64,000 nucleotides of DNA from Strigamia acuminata (Eukaryota; Arthropoda; Chilopoda; Geophilomorpha; Linotaeniidae). How positions within the stretch are numbered: the stretch's first letter is position 1; each line of letters opens with the position of its first letter. Shown one piece after another: positions 30,890 to 58,639 of this stretch. The stretch lies in NCBI GenBank assembly GCA_949358305.1, contig OX442314.1, positions 53,267,369 through 53,331,368 of the forward strand, in the 5' to 3' direction. Both the position numbers and the translations under genes were made by a program. The notes beneath the pieces are model-generated. The model saw nothing but the letters and a program-made list of their open reading frames with translations. It made no database searches and was not told the origin of the DNA.

Positions 30890-33289
30890 TTCCTATTTTT
30901 CCGAAAAATGGTATATTTCCTATTTATTCCTTGTTTGACGCCATTTTAAGCCTACTAGGCCTAACCGAGTTCGAAACGTATTTCTCAAACATTTCTCCCG
31001 TGCACAACGTATGGTGTTGTGAGTGTTAAAATATTTTTAGTCGAATTCAGCTATTTCCGAATATGTATTCGATAAATATTTCTTCTAACTTTGGTTTGAA
31101 TTTTTCACTTCAAATTCGATTTGTTTTGCGTGTTCCGGTTATGAAATTTGCCATTTTGTGTTTGTCCACCAAAAGTTGTTGATTTGAAATCCTCTCTGGT
31201 GTCTTTAGACAGCCACTTGAGCGATTCTCCATGGTTTCATCAAGTTAGTTTGGTGTCCTCAGAAAGTGGGTTTTATTTATTTTTCATTGCATTTAAAAAA
31301 TACAAATTTTTAAAAAAAATTATGACGCCCTTTAATAAGGAGGATGCACACATTTCCTTGTTTGAAAAAGTTGGTATTGTAGGACTGTATGAGTGCAGCA
31401 TTTACCACTTAATTGCATTGTACATTTTGTTTTTACATACATAGTACTTGTCGGCATTTTGTTGCTGGAAATTGGCTAGTACAAAAAATGTGGAAAATAA
31501 TTCCAAGTTGCACATATAAATGCATCGCAGTAAACATGCATTGTGAGCTCCTCCTTAGAGAATGTCTTGCTGGATCCAATCATTCGCCACTTGCTTATTC
31601 TTCCATCCACAACAGTTGTATCCAAACTTTCATGGGCATCAGCTGTTATAATCCTGTTCTTTTCTATATTTGCTCAACAACAAAATCTTTAAAAATATGA
31701 AAATATTTTCAAACTTATCTTCAACTTGCTTTTTTAAATGACGGCTGCTGAGTGAGTTGATTGCGTTGGCGTAAAAGTAAATGACGCAGCTGATTCGGGA
31801 AAGATGCTGGCTACGATGCTGGCTTCGGCTTCGTCGGGAGAGAGCAAAACTATCTTCTTTAAAAAAATGTAATTGTTTAAAACCTTTTATGTACATTTGT
31901 TTTGTAATGTAATGCATGTGTTTATAAATCTTTAAAAAATTCTCTCTGGGGGCACTTCCTGACGCCATCCCGGTCAACTATTAGGCTGACAGTCCCACGT
32001 TTAGGATAACTGTTAGGCGCAATCATCTTAGCTACTAGTATATCAAATGATCTGCACTCAACTTGTATAGTAAAATCTTTTATTCTTTTATTCAGTTTGA
32101 GGAATTGAAGGAAGGTGTTTTGGACAAGTTTCTTTATAATGTGTTCTTTCGGGAAAGTTGTTTGGTTTGTTGTATTTATAGTTAGCTTTTCTTATAATGC
32201 TACACTAGTCTGCTCTCTTCACCTATTCTTTTCTTCTCTTTAACCCTTTGTTCTTGGAATCACAATCGATGCAATGTATTTTGCTGTGAGCAGTTGAAAA
32301 TGAAATGAAATGAAAATAACAAAATTAAGTTTTCTAAGGTCATTTACGTAGCAAGTTGGTCTTCCCCGAATAAATGTTGAATTCGTCGGCGTAACGATCC
32401 AAAGGTCGGACCAAAAAAAAGTAGTAATGTTGGATTAAATACCAATAAAGTTTCCAAGCGGGTATACCATTGGCGTATTGGTCATTTTTTGTATTCACAA
32501 AATCAGTGATGTGTTGATCCTCTTCTCGCGTGTAGCAATATACGTTATTACGAAACTTGAAAAATTCATCGATAGTTTGACAAAAATTAAATTTGAAATC
32601 AGTTACTGTATGAATAGCAGTTTGCTTTCAACAGATCTTGAAGTAGACTAGCTGTCCACATTATCGAGGATTATTTGGATATTTGAAATAAATATACCAA
32701 CACTAAGAACAATAATTTTCTTTTATTAATTCCTGAAATATGGTTTTAATGCTAAAAAAGTTTATTCAATTTTCTGAAAAAGAGAAGACTCGAATCTAAA
32801 AAAATCTCTTGTGCTGCATTCGGGTTGAATCCCTCCCCCCCCCCCCCCCCCCCCCCCCCCCCTGCACAAGAAATTCTAAATTTTGTTAAATTTTGTTAAA
32901 TTCTGTGTAGTAGATAGCAACAAACACAGCATACCAGCCAAAATACTTCCAATCGACAACAAACTTAAACACCACAGAAAATAATAAGAAATACAAAATT
33001 TCCTCCCAATCCATTTCTTCTGAACATTACGTTGTAGTGATCCTGACTTTATCCTTAAAATCTTACGTAAGATAAAATCACTACTAATCACTACTATTCC
33101 GTGACATGACTTATAAATAATCTCAAAACTAATTAAATCTATTATTAAATAAAAGCTAATTTTAACTTATTAAAAGAAAACAAGTTATTTTAAAAAAGAC
33201 AAGAATGATTTATTCTGTTTTTCTTGCGAATAAATCTCTTAAACTTTACAAAAATAGATAATAAAACAATTAAGTTATACTAAAAATGA
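30890..33289. repeat. Direct segmental repeat, copy A
   Basis: About 2.4 kb, repeated in the same orientation at 35082-37204 with roughly 90-95% identity by eye. Differences include a poly-C run of about 30 bases at 32836-32863 (absent from copy B) and extra sequence around 32560-32660. A ~130-base internal part (31991-32125) has a third, more diverged copy at 30107-30255. No TE hallmarks found. Confidence 0.85.
32340..32627 (-). other. Open frame in copy A, possible Myb/SANT-like segment
   Basis: 95 codons open on the minus strand, shared in part with the 77-codon ORF 36433-36666 in copy B. The segment YTREEDQHITDFV followed by GIPAWKLYW resembles the first helices of Myb/SANT domains of the RAP1 type. 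The match is short and by eye only. Copy B lacks some of it because of deletions, so at least one copy is dead. Confidence 0.25.
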
Positions 33290-35081
33290 TAAAATTTTGC
33301 TGTCTAAGCAAGCGCAGGTGCTGTCTAGCACTGTTATATGTTGGTCTCTCCACCACCAAGGATATCTATTCTTTAAATAGATCAGGAATTCTTCTTTAGA
33401 AATATTATCGTCATTGACGAAAGTATTGGCGAAACCTATCGGATCAATGTTCTCAGCATGGGTGTATCGTTGCCGGCAGCGATAAAAGATTACTCTATAA
33501 AATATATATAACGTTTATTTTTATTTATTTTATTATTACTAAAAAATTTTCCCCGCGCGCAATTTGAGACCGCCGGTTATTTAAACCCAGCATTGGCTGT
33601 TGGCCGATGCTGGGTTACCATACCAAAATACAAAATACCGTACCAAAATACAAAATACCATACCATACCAAAATACAAAAATAACATACCAAAATACCAA
33701 AATACCATTGTTTATTTACTTTATTTTAAGATTATTAGGCTTAATAAAACCTGATCTTTTATTAAAACCTGGTGTATTGCTCTACTTTTTGGTATCGCTA
33801 CACCAGTGAAAAGGCCTCGAAGAAAGGGGGGTTTTTTTTACTCTTAAGGTCAGACAGAGCAGAGAATAGAATGAACAAAGCAAAGCAATATGCTTTCTCT
33901 GTTTTCAATGCAGGATTTTTTATGGTAATTTGTTTTATGAAACGGTGTAAAATTCTGCAAACGGCGAAGTGGCCAAACCTAATAACGTCGTTGAACCTTG
34001 GCCACTAGTTAAAGTGTATTTGTGTCTCGGGTCTCGACGCCATTCGGTGGGGGAACATAGCAGTTCATACAATGGCGCCGTCTTCTCTGCTAACCTAGGC
34101 ACAAAAACCCAAAACGTTCTTCAAGTGTCCAAGTAGCCACCAAAATGTCATCTAGATATATGAATATGCTAGGAATTCCATCCAGTGCGGACACAATAAA
34201 CTGCTGGATTGCCTGGCTGACGGCAAAAGAAAGCCTGGTGACCCCCATCAGTCCCTTTGGCATATTTATGGTATAGGTCGCAAGTCGAGATTTTTTTGAA
34301 ATGAGAAAATAAATGAGAAAATAAATGAATGGGACACTGAGAAAAATATGATCATTTGAGAAAGAAATGAAAATTCCTACTCAAGTTGCTCTTGTGTCCT
34401 TCCTTTCTTTTCCCATTTTCTCTTTCTTAATCAATTATATCCTTGTCTTACGGCTTATGTAAGGGGAATGGCACTACTGGTCTCGTTTATTTGATTTGAT
34501 TTGATTAATTTATTTGACAATGGTGTGATGGTTATAAGTAATTATATTCAGTTTTAAAATGTTGACGCCAGGCTGAAGTTGGTTTTGTGCGCATCCTCGT
34601 GCGCATTGTCGCCATTTTTTCATTTCAACAGAATGTCTCGTTCCGCTCGTGGTAGAAACGAATGTATGATGAATCGAACCACACATCATCACATTTGGTC
34701 TCTCTTTCTGCCGAATTTGGCACCATTGGTTTCACTTGGTTCTTCTCGTTCTTATTTGTTCGTTTTGGCTTTGCTATTTACATTTTGTGATTCAAAATTA
34801 ATACAAGTATGTATTTTATTCATTTTAGAAATCTCTGAGGACCACATCTAACATCAAACATGTCACATGCATATTTTGTATGTATTCAGTCTGAGTTCCA
34901 AATAAGTTCTTTTTTATTATGTATTTATTTATTTTGGTTTTTTTTTGACATTTTAATTATTCATCTTGATTCATCAATCATCATTAGGCCTTTTGGAATC
35001 TCGTTGGTTCTCTTCATCTGTTGTTTGTCTTGGTTTATTTTATTGCTTTCTATTCATCTTGCAAATGAAACTTTGCTTAGT
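33290..35081. other. Non-coding stretch between the two copies
   Basis: Contains a simple repeat of ACCAAAATAC type at 33618-33710. A minus-strand frame at about 33296-33490 (FVNDDN, EEFLIYL, WWWRDQH) is open for about 65 codons, but its nature is unclear. No other gene is supported. Confidence 0.4.
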
Positions 35082-37204
35082 TTCCTCTTTTTCCGAAAAA
35101 TGGTATATTTCCTATTTGTTCCTTGTTTGACGCCATTTTAAGCTTACTAGGCCTAACCGAGTTCGAAACGTATTTCTTAAGCATTTCTCCCGTGCACAAC
35201 GTACGGTGTTGTGAGTTTTAAAATATTTTTAGTCGGATTCAGCTATTTCCGAATATGTATTTGGTAAACATTTCTTTTAACTTTGGTTTGAATTTTTCAT
35301 TTCAAATTCGATTTGTTTTGCGTGTTCCGGTTATGAAATTTGCCATTTTGTTTGTCCACCAAAAGTTGTTGATTTGGAATCCTCTTGGTGTCCTTAGACA
35401 GCCACTTGACCGATTCTTCATGGTTTGATCAAGTTAGTTTGGTGCCCTAGAAAGTGGTTTATATTTATTTTTCATTGTATTTAAAAAAAGATAAATTTTT
35501 AAAAAAAATTATGACGCCTTTAAAAAGGAAGATGCACACATTTCCTTGTTTGAAAATGTTGGTACTGTAGGACTGTACGAGTGCAGCATTTACCACTTAA
35601 CATAGCTTAGTGAATTTTGTTTTTATATACGGAGTGCATAGTACTTGTTGCTGGAAATTAGTTAGTACAAAAAATGTAAGAAATAATTCAGTAAACATGC
35701 ACTGTGAGCTCCTCCTTAAAAACAGTTGTTGACTCTTGATATGGGCATCAGCTGTTATAATCCTGTTCTTTTCTATATTTGCCCAACAACAAAACCTTTA
35801 AAAATATGAAAATATTTTCAAACTTATCTTCAACTTGCTTTTTTAAATGACGGCTGCTGATGCGGGAAAATTGCTTGCGTCGGCGGGAAAGTTGCATGCG
35901 TCGGCGGGAAAGATGCTGGCTTCGGCGGGACAGAGCAAAACTATCTTCTTTAAAAAAATGTAATTGTTTAAAACCTTTTATATAGATTTGTTTTGTAATG
36001 TAATGCATGTGTTTATAAATCCTAAAAAAATTCTCTCTGGGGGCACTTCCTGACGCCATCCCGGTCAACTATTAGGCTGACAGTCCCACGTTTAGGATAA
36101 CTATAAGTTAGGCGCAGCCATCTTAGCTATATCAAATGATCTGCACTCAACTTGTATAGTAAAATCTTTTATTCTTTTATTCAGTTTGAGGAATTGAAGG
36201 AAGGTGTTTTGGGCAAGTTTCTTTATAATTTGTTCGTTCGGGAAAGTTGTTTGGTTTGTTGTATTTATAGTTAACTTTTCTTATAACGCTACACTAGTCT
36301 GCTCTCTTTTCCTATTCTTTTCTTCTCTTTAACCCATTGTTCTTGGAATCACAATCGATGCAATGTATTTTGCTGTGAGCAGTATTGAAAATCAGATGAA
36401 AATGAACAAAATGAAGTTTTCTAAGGACTGCGTTATTTACGGATCAAGCTGATCTTCCCCAAATAAATGTCGGATTCCAAAGGTCGAACCAAAAGTAGTA
36501 ATGTCGGATTAAATACCAATAAAGTTCCCAATCGGGGTATCCCATTGGCATATTGGTCATTCTTTGCATTAACAAAAGCAGTGATGTGTTGATCTTCTTC
36601 TCGTGTAAAATGGTAGACTGCATTTCTCCACCTAAACAGATCTTGAAGTAGACTAGCTGTCCACATTATCGAGGATTATTTGGATATTTGGAATAAATAT
36701 ACCAACACCAAGAACAATAATTTTTTTTTATTAATTTCTGAAATATGGTTTTCATGCTAAAAAGTTTATTCAATTTTCTGAAAAAAAGAAGACTGGAATC
36801 TAAAAAAACCTCTTGTGCTGCATTCGGGTTGGATCCCCCTTGCACAAGAAATTCTAAATTTTGTTAAATTTTGTTAAATTCTGTGTAGTAGATAGCAACG
36901 AACACAGCATACCAGCCAAAATACTTCCAATTGACAACAAACTTAAACACCACAGAAAATAATAAGAAATACAAAATTTCCTCCCAATCCATTTCTTCTG
37001 AAGATTACGTTGTAGTGAACCTGACTTATAAATAATATCAAAACTAATTAAATCTATTATTAAATAAAAGCTAATTCTAACTTATTAAAAGAAAACAAGT
37101 TATTTGAAAAAAGACAAGAATGATTTATTCTGTTTTTCTGGCGAATAAATCTCTTAAACGTTAAAAAATAGATAATAAAACGAATTAAGTTATACTAAAA
37201 ATGA
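35082..37204. repeat. Direct segmental repeat, copy B
   Basis: Second copy of the 30890-33289 segment, about 280 bp shorter, lacking the poly-C tract. The minus-strand ORF 35748-36068 and its partner in copy A (31639-31977) are similar but carry a variable Arg/Ser repeat; no function can be assigned. Confidence 0.85.
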
Positions 37205-37299
37205 AATAAATAAGAAATCGAAATAAAGAATAATCGAAGTGATAAATGGCGTCGAATGGCGTTGATTTCTCGATGACTTCTTGCGACTTTCACTTTCTT

Positions 37300-37400
37300 C
37301 CTCCTGAACACTTTCTGTGGTGTCCCGAACACTTTCTGTGGTGTCCCGAACACTTTCTGTGGTGTCTTGAACACTTTCTGTGGTGTCCCGAAGTTCCACT
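37300..37400 (-). repeat. 21-bp tandem repeat in a short ORF
   Basis: The unit CACTTTCTGTGGTGTCCCGAA repeats about four times and encodes RDTTESV repeats on the minus strand in the frame 37190-37453. Probably part of decayed element DNA. Confidence 0.6.
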
Positions 37401-37625
37401 GGACTTGTCATCTTGTCTGTAAATGTCTCAGCCCTAAATAGGGCTGAAGACATGAATTCAAAGAGTGAAATAAAACAACAACGTTGCTTAATGATTTTGA
37501 GAGTCGACTGACTTTTAATGAGTTAACAAAAAGAGAGGTTGCCAAGGAATTTCCTTGGCAATTTACAATGGTATTGTTGCTAAAGCAACAATGATATAAT
37601 ACTAAATAACATTGATTGTTTGAAT

Positions 37626-37889
37626 TTAGAAGTTGTGATGGCGGACACAGCACTTTCCTGTCTGGATCCAATCCGGGCACTGGTTACGAAAGTGCGGTCC
37701 TCCACAGTGCCAACACGCGACACCGACACGAGCAGGTGCTCCGCCTCTGCCATGGCCACGCTGTCCACTGACGGGGGAACCCGCACTGCCACATCTGAAA
37801 CCGGAACTGCCCTGTGCAGAAAACGAACCACCGTTCGCAGAACCGCCATACGCAGCGCCATCACGTCTCGCGGGGCGAAATTGTCGCAT
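37626..37889 (-). pseudogene. Retrotransposon gag fragment with CCHC knuckle
   Basis: 87 codons. A Gly/Arg/Ser-rich region is followed by CWHCGGPHFRNQC, a C-x2-C-x3-H-x4-C zinc knuckle typical of gag nucleocapsid. No protease or RT follows. A remnant. Confidence 0.65.
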
Positions 37890-38039
37890 TTGGTTGACCT
37901 CCGTCAGCCAAATGTAGCGGCATCACTTCAGACTCATAAGACGTGACCGTCAGGCCACCTGGGGTGACCCACGTCACTGCCACACACCACCATGCGGCTC
38001 CAAAATCACCCCCTCATTGGGTAAAGTGATCTAGCCCGG

Positions 38040-38466
38040 GGGAAAGAGGGAGCTGAGTGGTGTGGGGAGCGGATGCAGAGAGAGAGAGAGAGTGCGGACA
38101 CCGACCAGGACGGTCGTGTGTTAAAAGTTCCAGGAGTTGTAGTCATCGAGGGGACAAGACGTGTCCCGGCTGTGAGGACTCTGCATTCCCTTCCCATTCA
38201 CCACAGCGATGCTCAGTACTATGGTGGAGTCCATAGTGCAGCCTCCATGAGTGGCCACTGCGGGTCGTAGGTAAATACGACATGAATGTAAAGTTGAACC
38301 GACTACGTCACCCATTGGGCTCACGCCCAGTGTGTGACGGGTCGGTTGCCGGTGCGGCGTGCCTTCGTGGCATCCCTGCAACGGGTAACGGGATTCCCCA
38401 TACCCCTAGACAACGCAATAAAGGCCAACCAACCAATATTGTGGGAGTTTCCGTTATTTATGTGAG
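38040..38466 (+). mobile_element. LTR-like tail with poly(A) signal
   Basis: A GC-rich stretch with an AG microsatellite, ending in CCCCTAGACAACGCAATAAA. The same CCCCTAGACAAC followed by an AATAAA-like signal occurs in the Gypsy LTR at 57.8 kb. Probably the R-U5 part of an old LTR; borders not defined. Confidence 0.35.
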
Positions 38467-38780
38467 TACCGTACTGCCTTGATTTAACGCCGGTCGTATC
38501 TAAACGCCGGCTCCTGATTAAACGCCGGGCAAACTCAGAACGAAAAGGCAATAAACGCCGGCCTTAAATAAACGCCGGGTTTGTTTAAACGCCGGTTTTA
38601 AACGTTTTTTAGACGAATATACGGTAATTTAACGTAAATGATTGGGTGGCGGCAGTAAAAAAACCTTTTTTTTTCGTTAGACGCCCGGCGCGAATAATCG
38701 CCGGGCTTTGAATAATCGCCGGAGGGGTCGACTTGGAAAAGTAAATAAACGCCCCGGCGTTAAATCGAGGCAGTACGGTA
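38467..38780. mobile_element. MITE with TACCGTACTGCC ends
   Basis: 314 bp with ~26-bp terminal inverted repeats differing at one position. The interior carries AACGCCGG repeats near the left end and CGCCGG repeats near the right end. No ORF. The TACCGTA start is shared with the elements at 14831 and 42553. Confidence 0.85.
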
Positions 38781-39560
38781 TGCGTCCCACACCAGTGTAA
38801 TTAGTCTCCTAGTTGCTCTGGCGAAGACCATATCAGTCACAACGTTGCCAACTTGGCCGCCTGTTTTAAAGTCAATTCTTCATAGAGCATTATGTACTTC
38901 CTCATACCGTTGTCGTTTACGCCTCGCAGAAACGTATCCAACACTCCTATGTCAGTATTGTTCAATAACCAACCTGGTCAACCTTCACTAGGAGAAATAT
39001 GGAAGCTGTATGATGCCTCTGCATAATGCCTCTTCGTTTAAAATGAGGGACTTCGGGCCGGACGAAAAGGGCGGGAATTTTTTGCAATTTCTTTGCTGGG
39101 ATGGTTTTTGGTAATTGCAGAGTCCGATTGGATTTGGTCGAGGGCTTTTTTTGATGGTTTGTCGGATTAGTTCCATCATTTCTTTGATTTTCGACGCTGA
39201 TATGATATGAATGCTGGGTTGGACTAGGGTTCTTTCTTCAGGGTTTTAATCGATTCTAAAGGTTCAAAGGTTCAAAGGTTCATTGGGGTCCACCGAGAAA
39301 ACCAATGGATATCAAATAAACATAAAATTTGTTTGTTTTTTTCAAGAAAAAAATTGTTTATCTCGAAAAAAAAAAGTTAAGAGAGAAAATTAATCCAGCC
39401 AGGTTCAAAAGCTAAACATATTTCTCGACTAATTGTATATAAATGCTTAAACATAGTTATTGTTTTAATGTTGTGGTCAATGGACGTAAATTTGCAAAAA
39501 AGATAAATTTATTATTCTTAACTCGTTCACATCAAAAATAGAATAGAATAACACAAAAAT
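38781..39560. other. Non-coding stretch downstream of UMPS
   Basis: No gene. A short segment near 38970-39010 resembles one at about 10120-10160 (ATATGGAAGCTG context), a minor dispersed repeat. Confidence 0.4.
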
Positions 39561-41382
39561 TTATTTCACTGGGTTTAGAAGTGTTTGATAGGCTTTCCAA
39601 GCGATCCGCCGGTACTCGTCTGCTGCAGCTTTAACGTCGGGTGCATTCGTGATGCCGCGTCCAACAATTATTAAATCGGCCCCTCGCTCGATTATTGCTT
39701 CGTCCGGGGTTATGTATTGCTGCCCTAAGGAATCACCTTCGCTGCCGAGATTTACTCCCGGTGTGGCGTAAATGAACGCGTCATCGTCCGATAAACGCGA
39801 CTGGCTAATGAATCCCGACACGAAATTACGCTCTCCCATAGACGCAGCGGCTGAATATTGAAAAAGACGGTTTATTTTCGGTTAATTTTACTTTATCGTT
39901 GATTATTCACCTTGCGCATATTCCTCGTTCGTTAAACTTCCATTACTACTCATCTGAGCAATGAGAAAACACGAGCAATTTTTGGAAGATCCAATTTCCT
40001 CCAAACCGTCCAATAATCCGGGGCCCGGCAACGCGTGAGCGGTTACGAAATCCGCCCAATCCGCGATGTTGTAAATTCCACCGTCAAATTGCCTTTTAAC
40101 CGTGTGACCGATGTCCGCGAATTTCCTAAATTGATAAACGAAAAATTGGATTAAACGTCTTGATTCAACAAAATCAATTCACCTGTCCTCCATAATTAGG
40201 AAATTGTGCTTTTCGGCCGTGCTTTTCAGCGTTTGGATAAAACTAGCGTGGAAATCTTCGAGAATATCTACGTGGATTTTAACCATACAAACGTAAGGTC
40301 CGATTTCATTCGCCAACTAGAAAAGCATTAAAAAATACTCTAAATGTTCGAATTTAATCCAATCCGGTGAAATATACCTCGATTAATTTGTCGCATTTTG
40401 TAACATCAATTGCAACCGCTACGTTTGTCTTCTTCGTTCCAATTAATTCCAACAGCTTTTTAGTCATTGTGTTGGAACAACGTGCAGCTCTCTGTTCAAA
40501 ACTCATTCTATTTGATTTTGTAGGACAAATCAACTGGTTATCCCTAATGAAATTGTGAACTCGCTTTATCACAGCGCCGTCTATTTTACTTCCCAGTGTC
40601 GAGAGTAATTGTGTCATGGTAAACGCACTGTTAAAAATACAACATAATTAATAAAAAAATTGATTAAAAATAAAAAAAATACCATACCTATGTAATTTTA
40701 CTCCATTTTTCTGTAAATTTTCTCTTCCGCCTTGTTCCCGGTCCAACAGCACGACCGCATCGGTTACATTCAACCCGGCGCTTCGCAACGCCTGAAAATT
40801 GATAACACTTAGATGTTAATACTGGAATTTTGTTTGTTAGGTTTATATTTATTCTCACTTGTACTGTGTCCAATGTGCTGCCCCCCGACGTAACCAGATC
40901 CTCAATTACTAGACAAGTGTCTCCGACGTTAAACACACCTTCGATTAATTTTTTCGTCCCGTATTTTTTCTCCTCTTTCCTCCGCATCAGCATTGGCAAT
41001 TTGCTTTTTATACTCATACACTGAAATGTAATTTATTTATTACATTTTTTTAAGTTAAAATAAATTGTTTTGTTAGTCATTACTGTTGCTATTGGGAGTG
41101 CCGTGTAAGGGACGCCACAAATATATTGACAAACAATATTTTTCGACGAAATCGAGATGAATAAATCGGAGATTTGTTCCTGTAAAAGAAGTTTTAAGAA
41201 ATTAGAAACACGACTAAAACATGTTAACATTTTTTGTTTACCAGCAGTTCAGGATAGGACACTATGAGGCGCAGGTCAATGTAAATGGGAGATTCTATAC
41301 CACTTTTGAGCAAAAACTGGCCAAATTTGAATACATTTTTCTCAAAAAGTGACAAAATAACTTCATCTAAAGCTGCATTCAT
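39561..41382 (-). CDS. UMPS: UMP synthase (orotate phosphoribosyltransferase + OMP decarboxylase)
   Basis: Bifunctional enzyme for the last two steps of de novo pyrimidine synthesis, cytosolic. Eight exons on the minus strand: 41382-41242, 41179-41084, 41020-40859, 40791-40688, 40627-40378, 40316-40183, 40125-39911, 39850-39561. All junctions are GT-AG, phases agree, and the sum is 464 codons with stop, close to the usual ~480. The N-terminal OPRT domain holds the PRPP-binding [11 protein letters not shown] (about 117-127). The OMPDC domain holds KIHVD (264-268) and EDRKFADIG with the catalytic D295, K297 and D300, and near the C-terminus IIVGRGI. No defect seen. It lies 0.9 kb downstream of KANK on the same strand. 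Confidence 0.96.
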
Positions 41383-42282
41383 TTTTCACAATAAAGTTTT
41401 GGCCACTAATTAGTTTGCTATGTCAGAAAATGCGTGTAGGATCTGTTGTGTTGCGGATCATGTGGAACTTGAACTTGATTTTTCTTATCAGCTGAAAACA
41501 AGCCACGCCCTGACTGACAAATGCGGGATTAAGCCATTCATAGCGAGTCATTTAAGATAAAGAAATAGTCTAAAAATTGATAAGATTTTATAGTACAACT
41601 GTGTTTTTTAATCTGCGATTTGATGAAAATATATCTGGCACGGAATTAGAATTTCTTAAAGTCCATCGCCTCCATTTTCTACGGTTGCCTAGAGGAGACA
41701 ATCATGTATATTTACATTTTTAGTGTCACTTTAACCTGAGAGGGAAAATTCACAATTTATTGATTTTCATTGATTTATATTGATTTGTAAAAGTATTTTT
41801 GGTACTAATGTTAGAATTTTTACTACTAAACTGTTTGCCTACCGGTAGACACATCTATAAACGACACATGAAAAAATTGGCTTTTTTTTACCTGTTGTAA
41901 TGTTTGTGTTTATTGAAAATGAATTCCCCACATTTTGTTACAAGAGTAAATACACAATATAAAAATTATTTGTTATTTCGTAACTCCTACATTTTTTATT
42001 TAATTCTATATGTAAATTTTTTAAATACCACTATCAAATTGATGAGTATAAGCTTATTTCTGGATTTGCACAAAACTATTACAATGTTTGTCGTTAAAAA
42101 TATATATATTATTAAAACAAAAGTAGATAAAACTTTGTGAAAAAAAAATTATGAGCATGTATTTTGAAAAATGCAATTATTTCTTGCAAAGTTAACTTTT
42201 AAAACTTTTATACAACTTTATACAATGGAAAATAGCTCACATCAAAGTAAATTCTTATTCTTTAATTTTTGTTATTGATTAA
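41383..42282. other. UMPS-KANK intergenic region
   Basis: About 900 bases, AT-rich, holding the UMPS promoter region and the KANK 3' end. No clear TATA box or repeat. Confidence 0.5.
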
Positions 42283-57422
<15,140 letters not shown>

Positions 57423-57502
57423 CTGTGCAGAATTTCATGACATTTGTGAGAAAATAACATAACAATAGTTGAATTAATGAGAGAAATTTTAGTTTTTACT
57501 TA

Positions 57503-57580
57503 CAGTAGAACCTCGATTATCCGAACTAATTGGGAGACATGGGTGTTCATAAAACCGAATTGTTCGGATAATCGAACATT
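57503..57580. mobile_element. pogo/Tigger-type MITE fragment
   Basis: CAGTAGAACCTCGATTATCC with the inverted partner GTTCGGATAATCGAAC, a terminal sequence widespread in animal pogo-like elements. A fragment of the TACCGTATTTTA-ended MITE family follows at about 57586-57640. Confidence 0.6.
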
Positions 57581-57744
57581 AGGTTTACCGTATTTTATCG
57601 ATTAAGAGCCGTGGCTCTTATTCAAAACTACCATTTTTGTCAGCAATTACAATTTCGGTTTTTCGTTTGAAACATTTGGTTAATGTAACAAACGAAGTCT
57701 GAACGACACGAACGAAGCGTACTTTTGTGAGAGTGGACGGACAT

Positions 57745-58294
57745 TGTTCAGGCACGGGAATGCCTAAACAGCGCCGGACGCTCGACACGTATAGATAGGA
57801 GACTACAAGAGACTGTGTTTGAGGTTTTAGGCCTTTATTCAGTTGTCTAGGGGTCAATATCTTGTGTCTCTCCCATGCTCCTGCTGCATTGCTGCAGCAG
57901 ACCTGTGACCACACGCGGCACACACGTGGTTAGGGTTAACCTGGTTGTGCGGCGTGGTCATGTCGATGTTCATTTGGCCCATGGTAATCGCTCACGGTAC
58001 TGGGATTGGCGAACCGGCCAAGTCCCTAAGTGACACCATGGTGAACAAGAGTGTGGACCGGTCTGATGTTGGTCAGGACCGTTCCTGTGGAACTCTGGCC
58101 AGAAACAGGATGTTGGGCCTTTTATAGCTCACTCTTGCACCATGGGTACGAGAGTACCTCTTCCCATTGGTTGTGGGGTTGGTGACCGGATATGACGTCA
58201 TCCTGGTCACCATCCCTCAACCGTCAACGCCACCTGGCGGGCGGGGTTGGGCTGGGCCATGTGGGTGTGTTGTAGTGGCCGATAATCGGTCACA
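57745..58294 (-). mobile_element. 3' LTR of an old minus-strand Gypsy
   Basis: On the minus strand the LTR starts TGTGACCGATTATCGG at 58294, directly after a polypurine tract (AAGAGGGGGGAAA, 58295-58307). It has a CTATAAAAGG promoter box (about 58122-58131) and a CCCCTAGACAACTGAATAAA poly(A) region (about 57832-57852), and ends in ACA at 57745. About 550 bp. The partner LTR must lie beyond the window. Confidence 0.7.
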
Positions 58295-58639
58295 TTTCCC
58301 CCCTCTTCGAAAAAGGCTCGAAGTGCATTTTTCGAAAAATGCCAGGGCAACACTTTCCACTATGGGATCCATGTTTTTATTTAAACGACTTGGAGGAGCA
58401 CAGAAAAAAAACACTTGATACCTACCCCTAGTTGGCAAATTACTTTGAAAAATTAGTACACAAAATTGAAAATTTGATTAAAGATTTTGACATAACAATT
58501 TGTTTGATTACATAACATTATTTTTGGCTATTGATTTAAACATTAGATTTCTCTTTAAAACTATTAATGATAAAAATAAAGGTCTTCTTTTTTGTGAAGC
58601 TGAAGAGCCTCGTCCGACATCGGTCCCTCGTTCTTGAGT

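Noticed and set aside
32876-33091. 71-codon membrane-like ORF in copy A as a separate gene
   Set aside because: Frame not kept in copy B and no recognised family; left as part of the duplicated segment.
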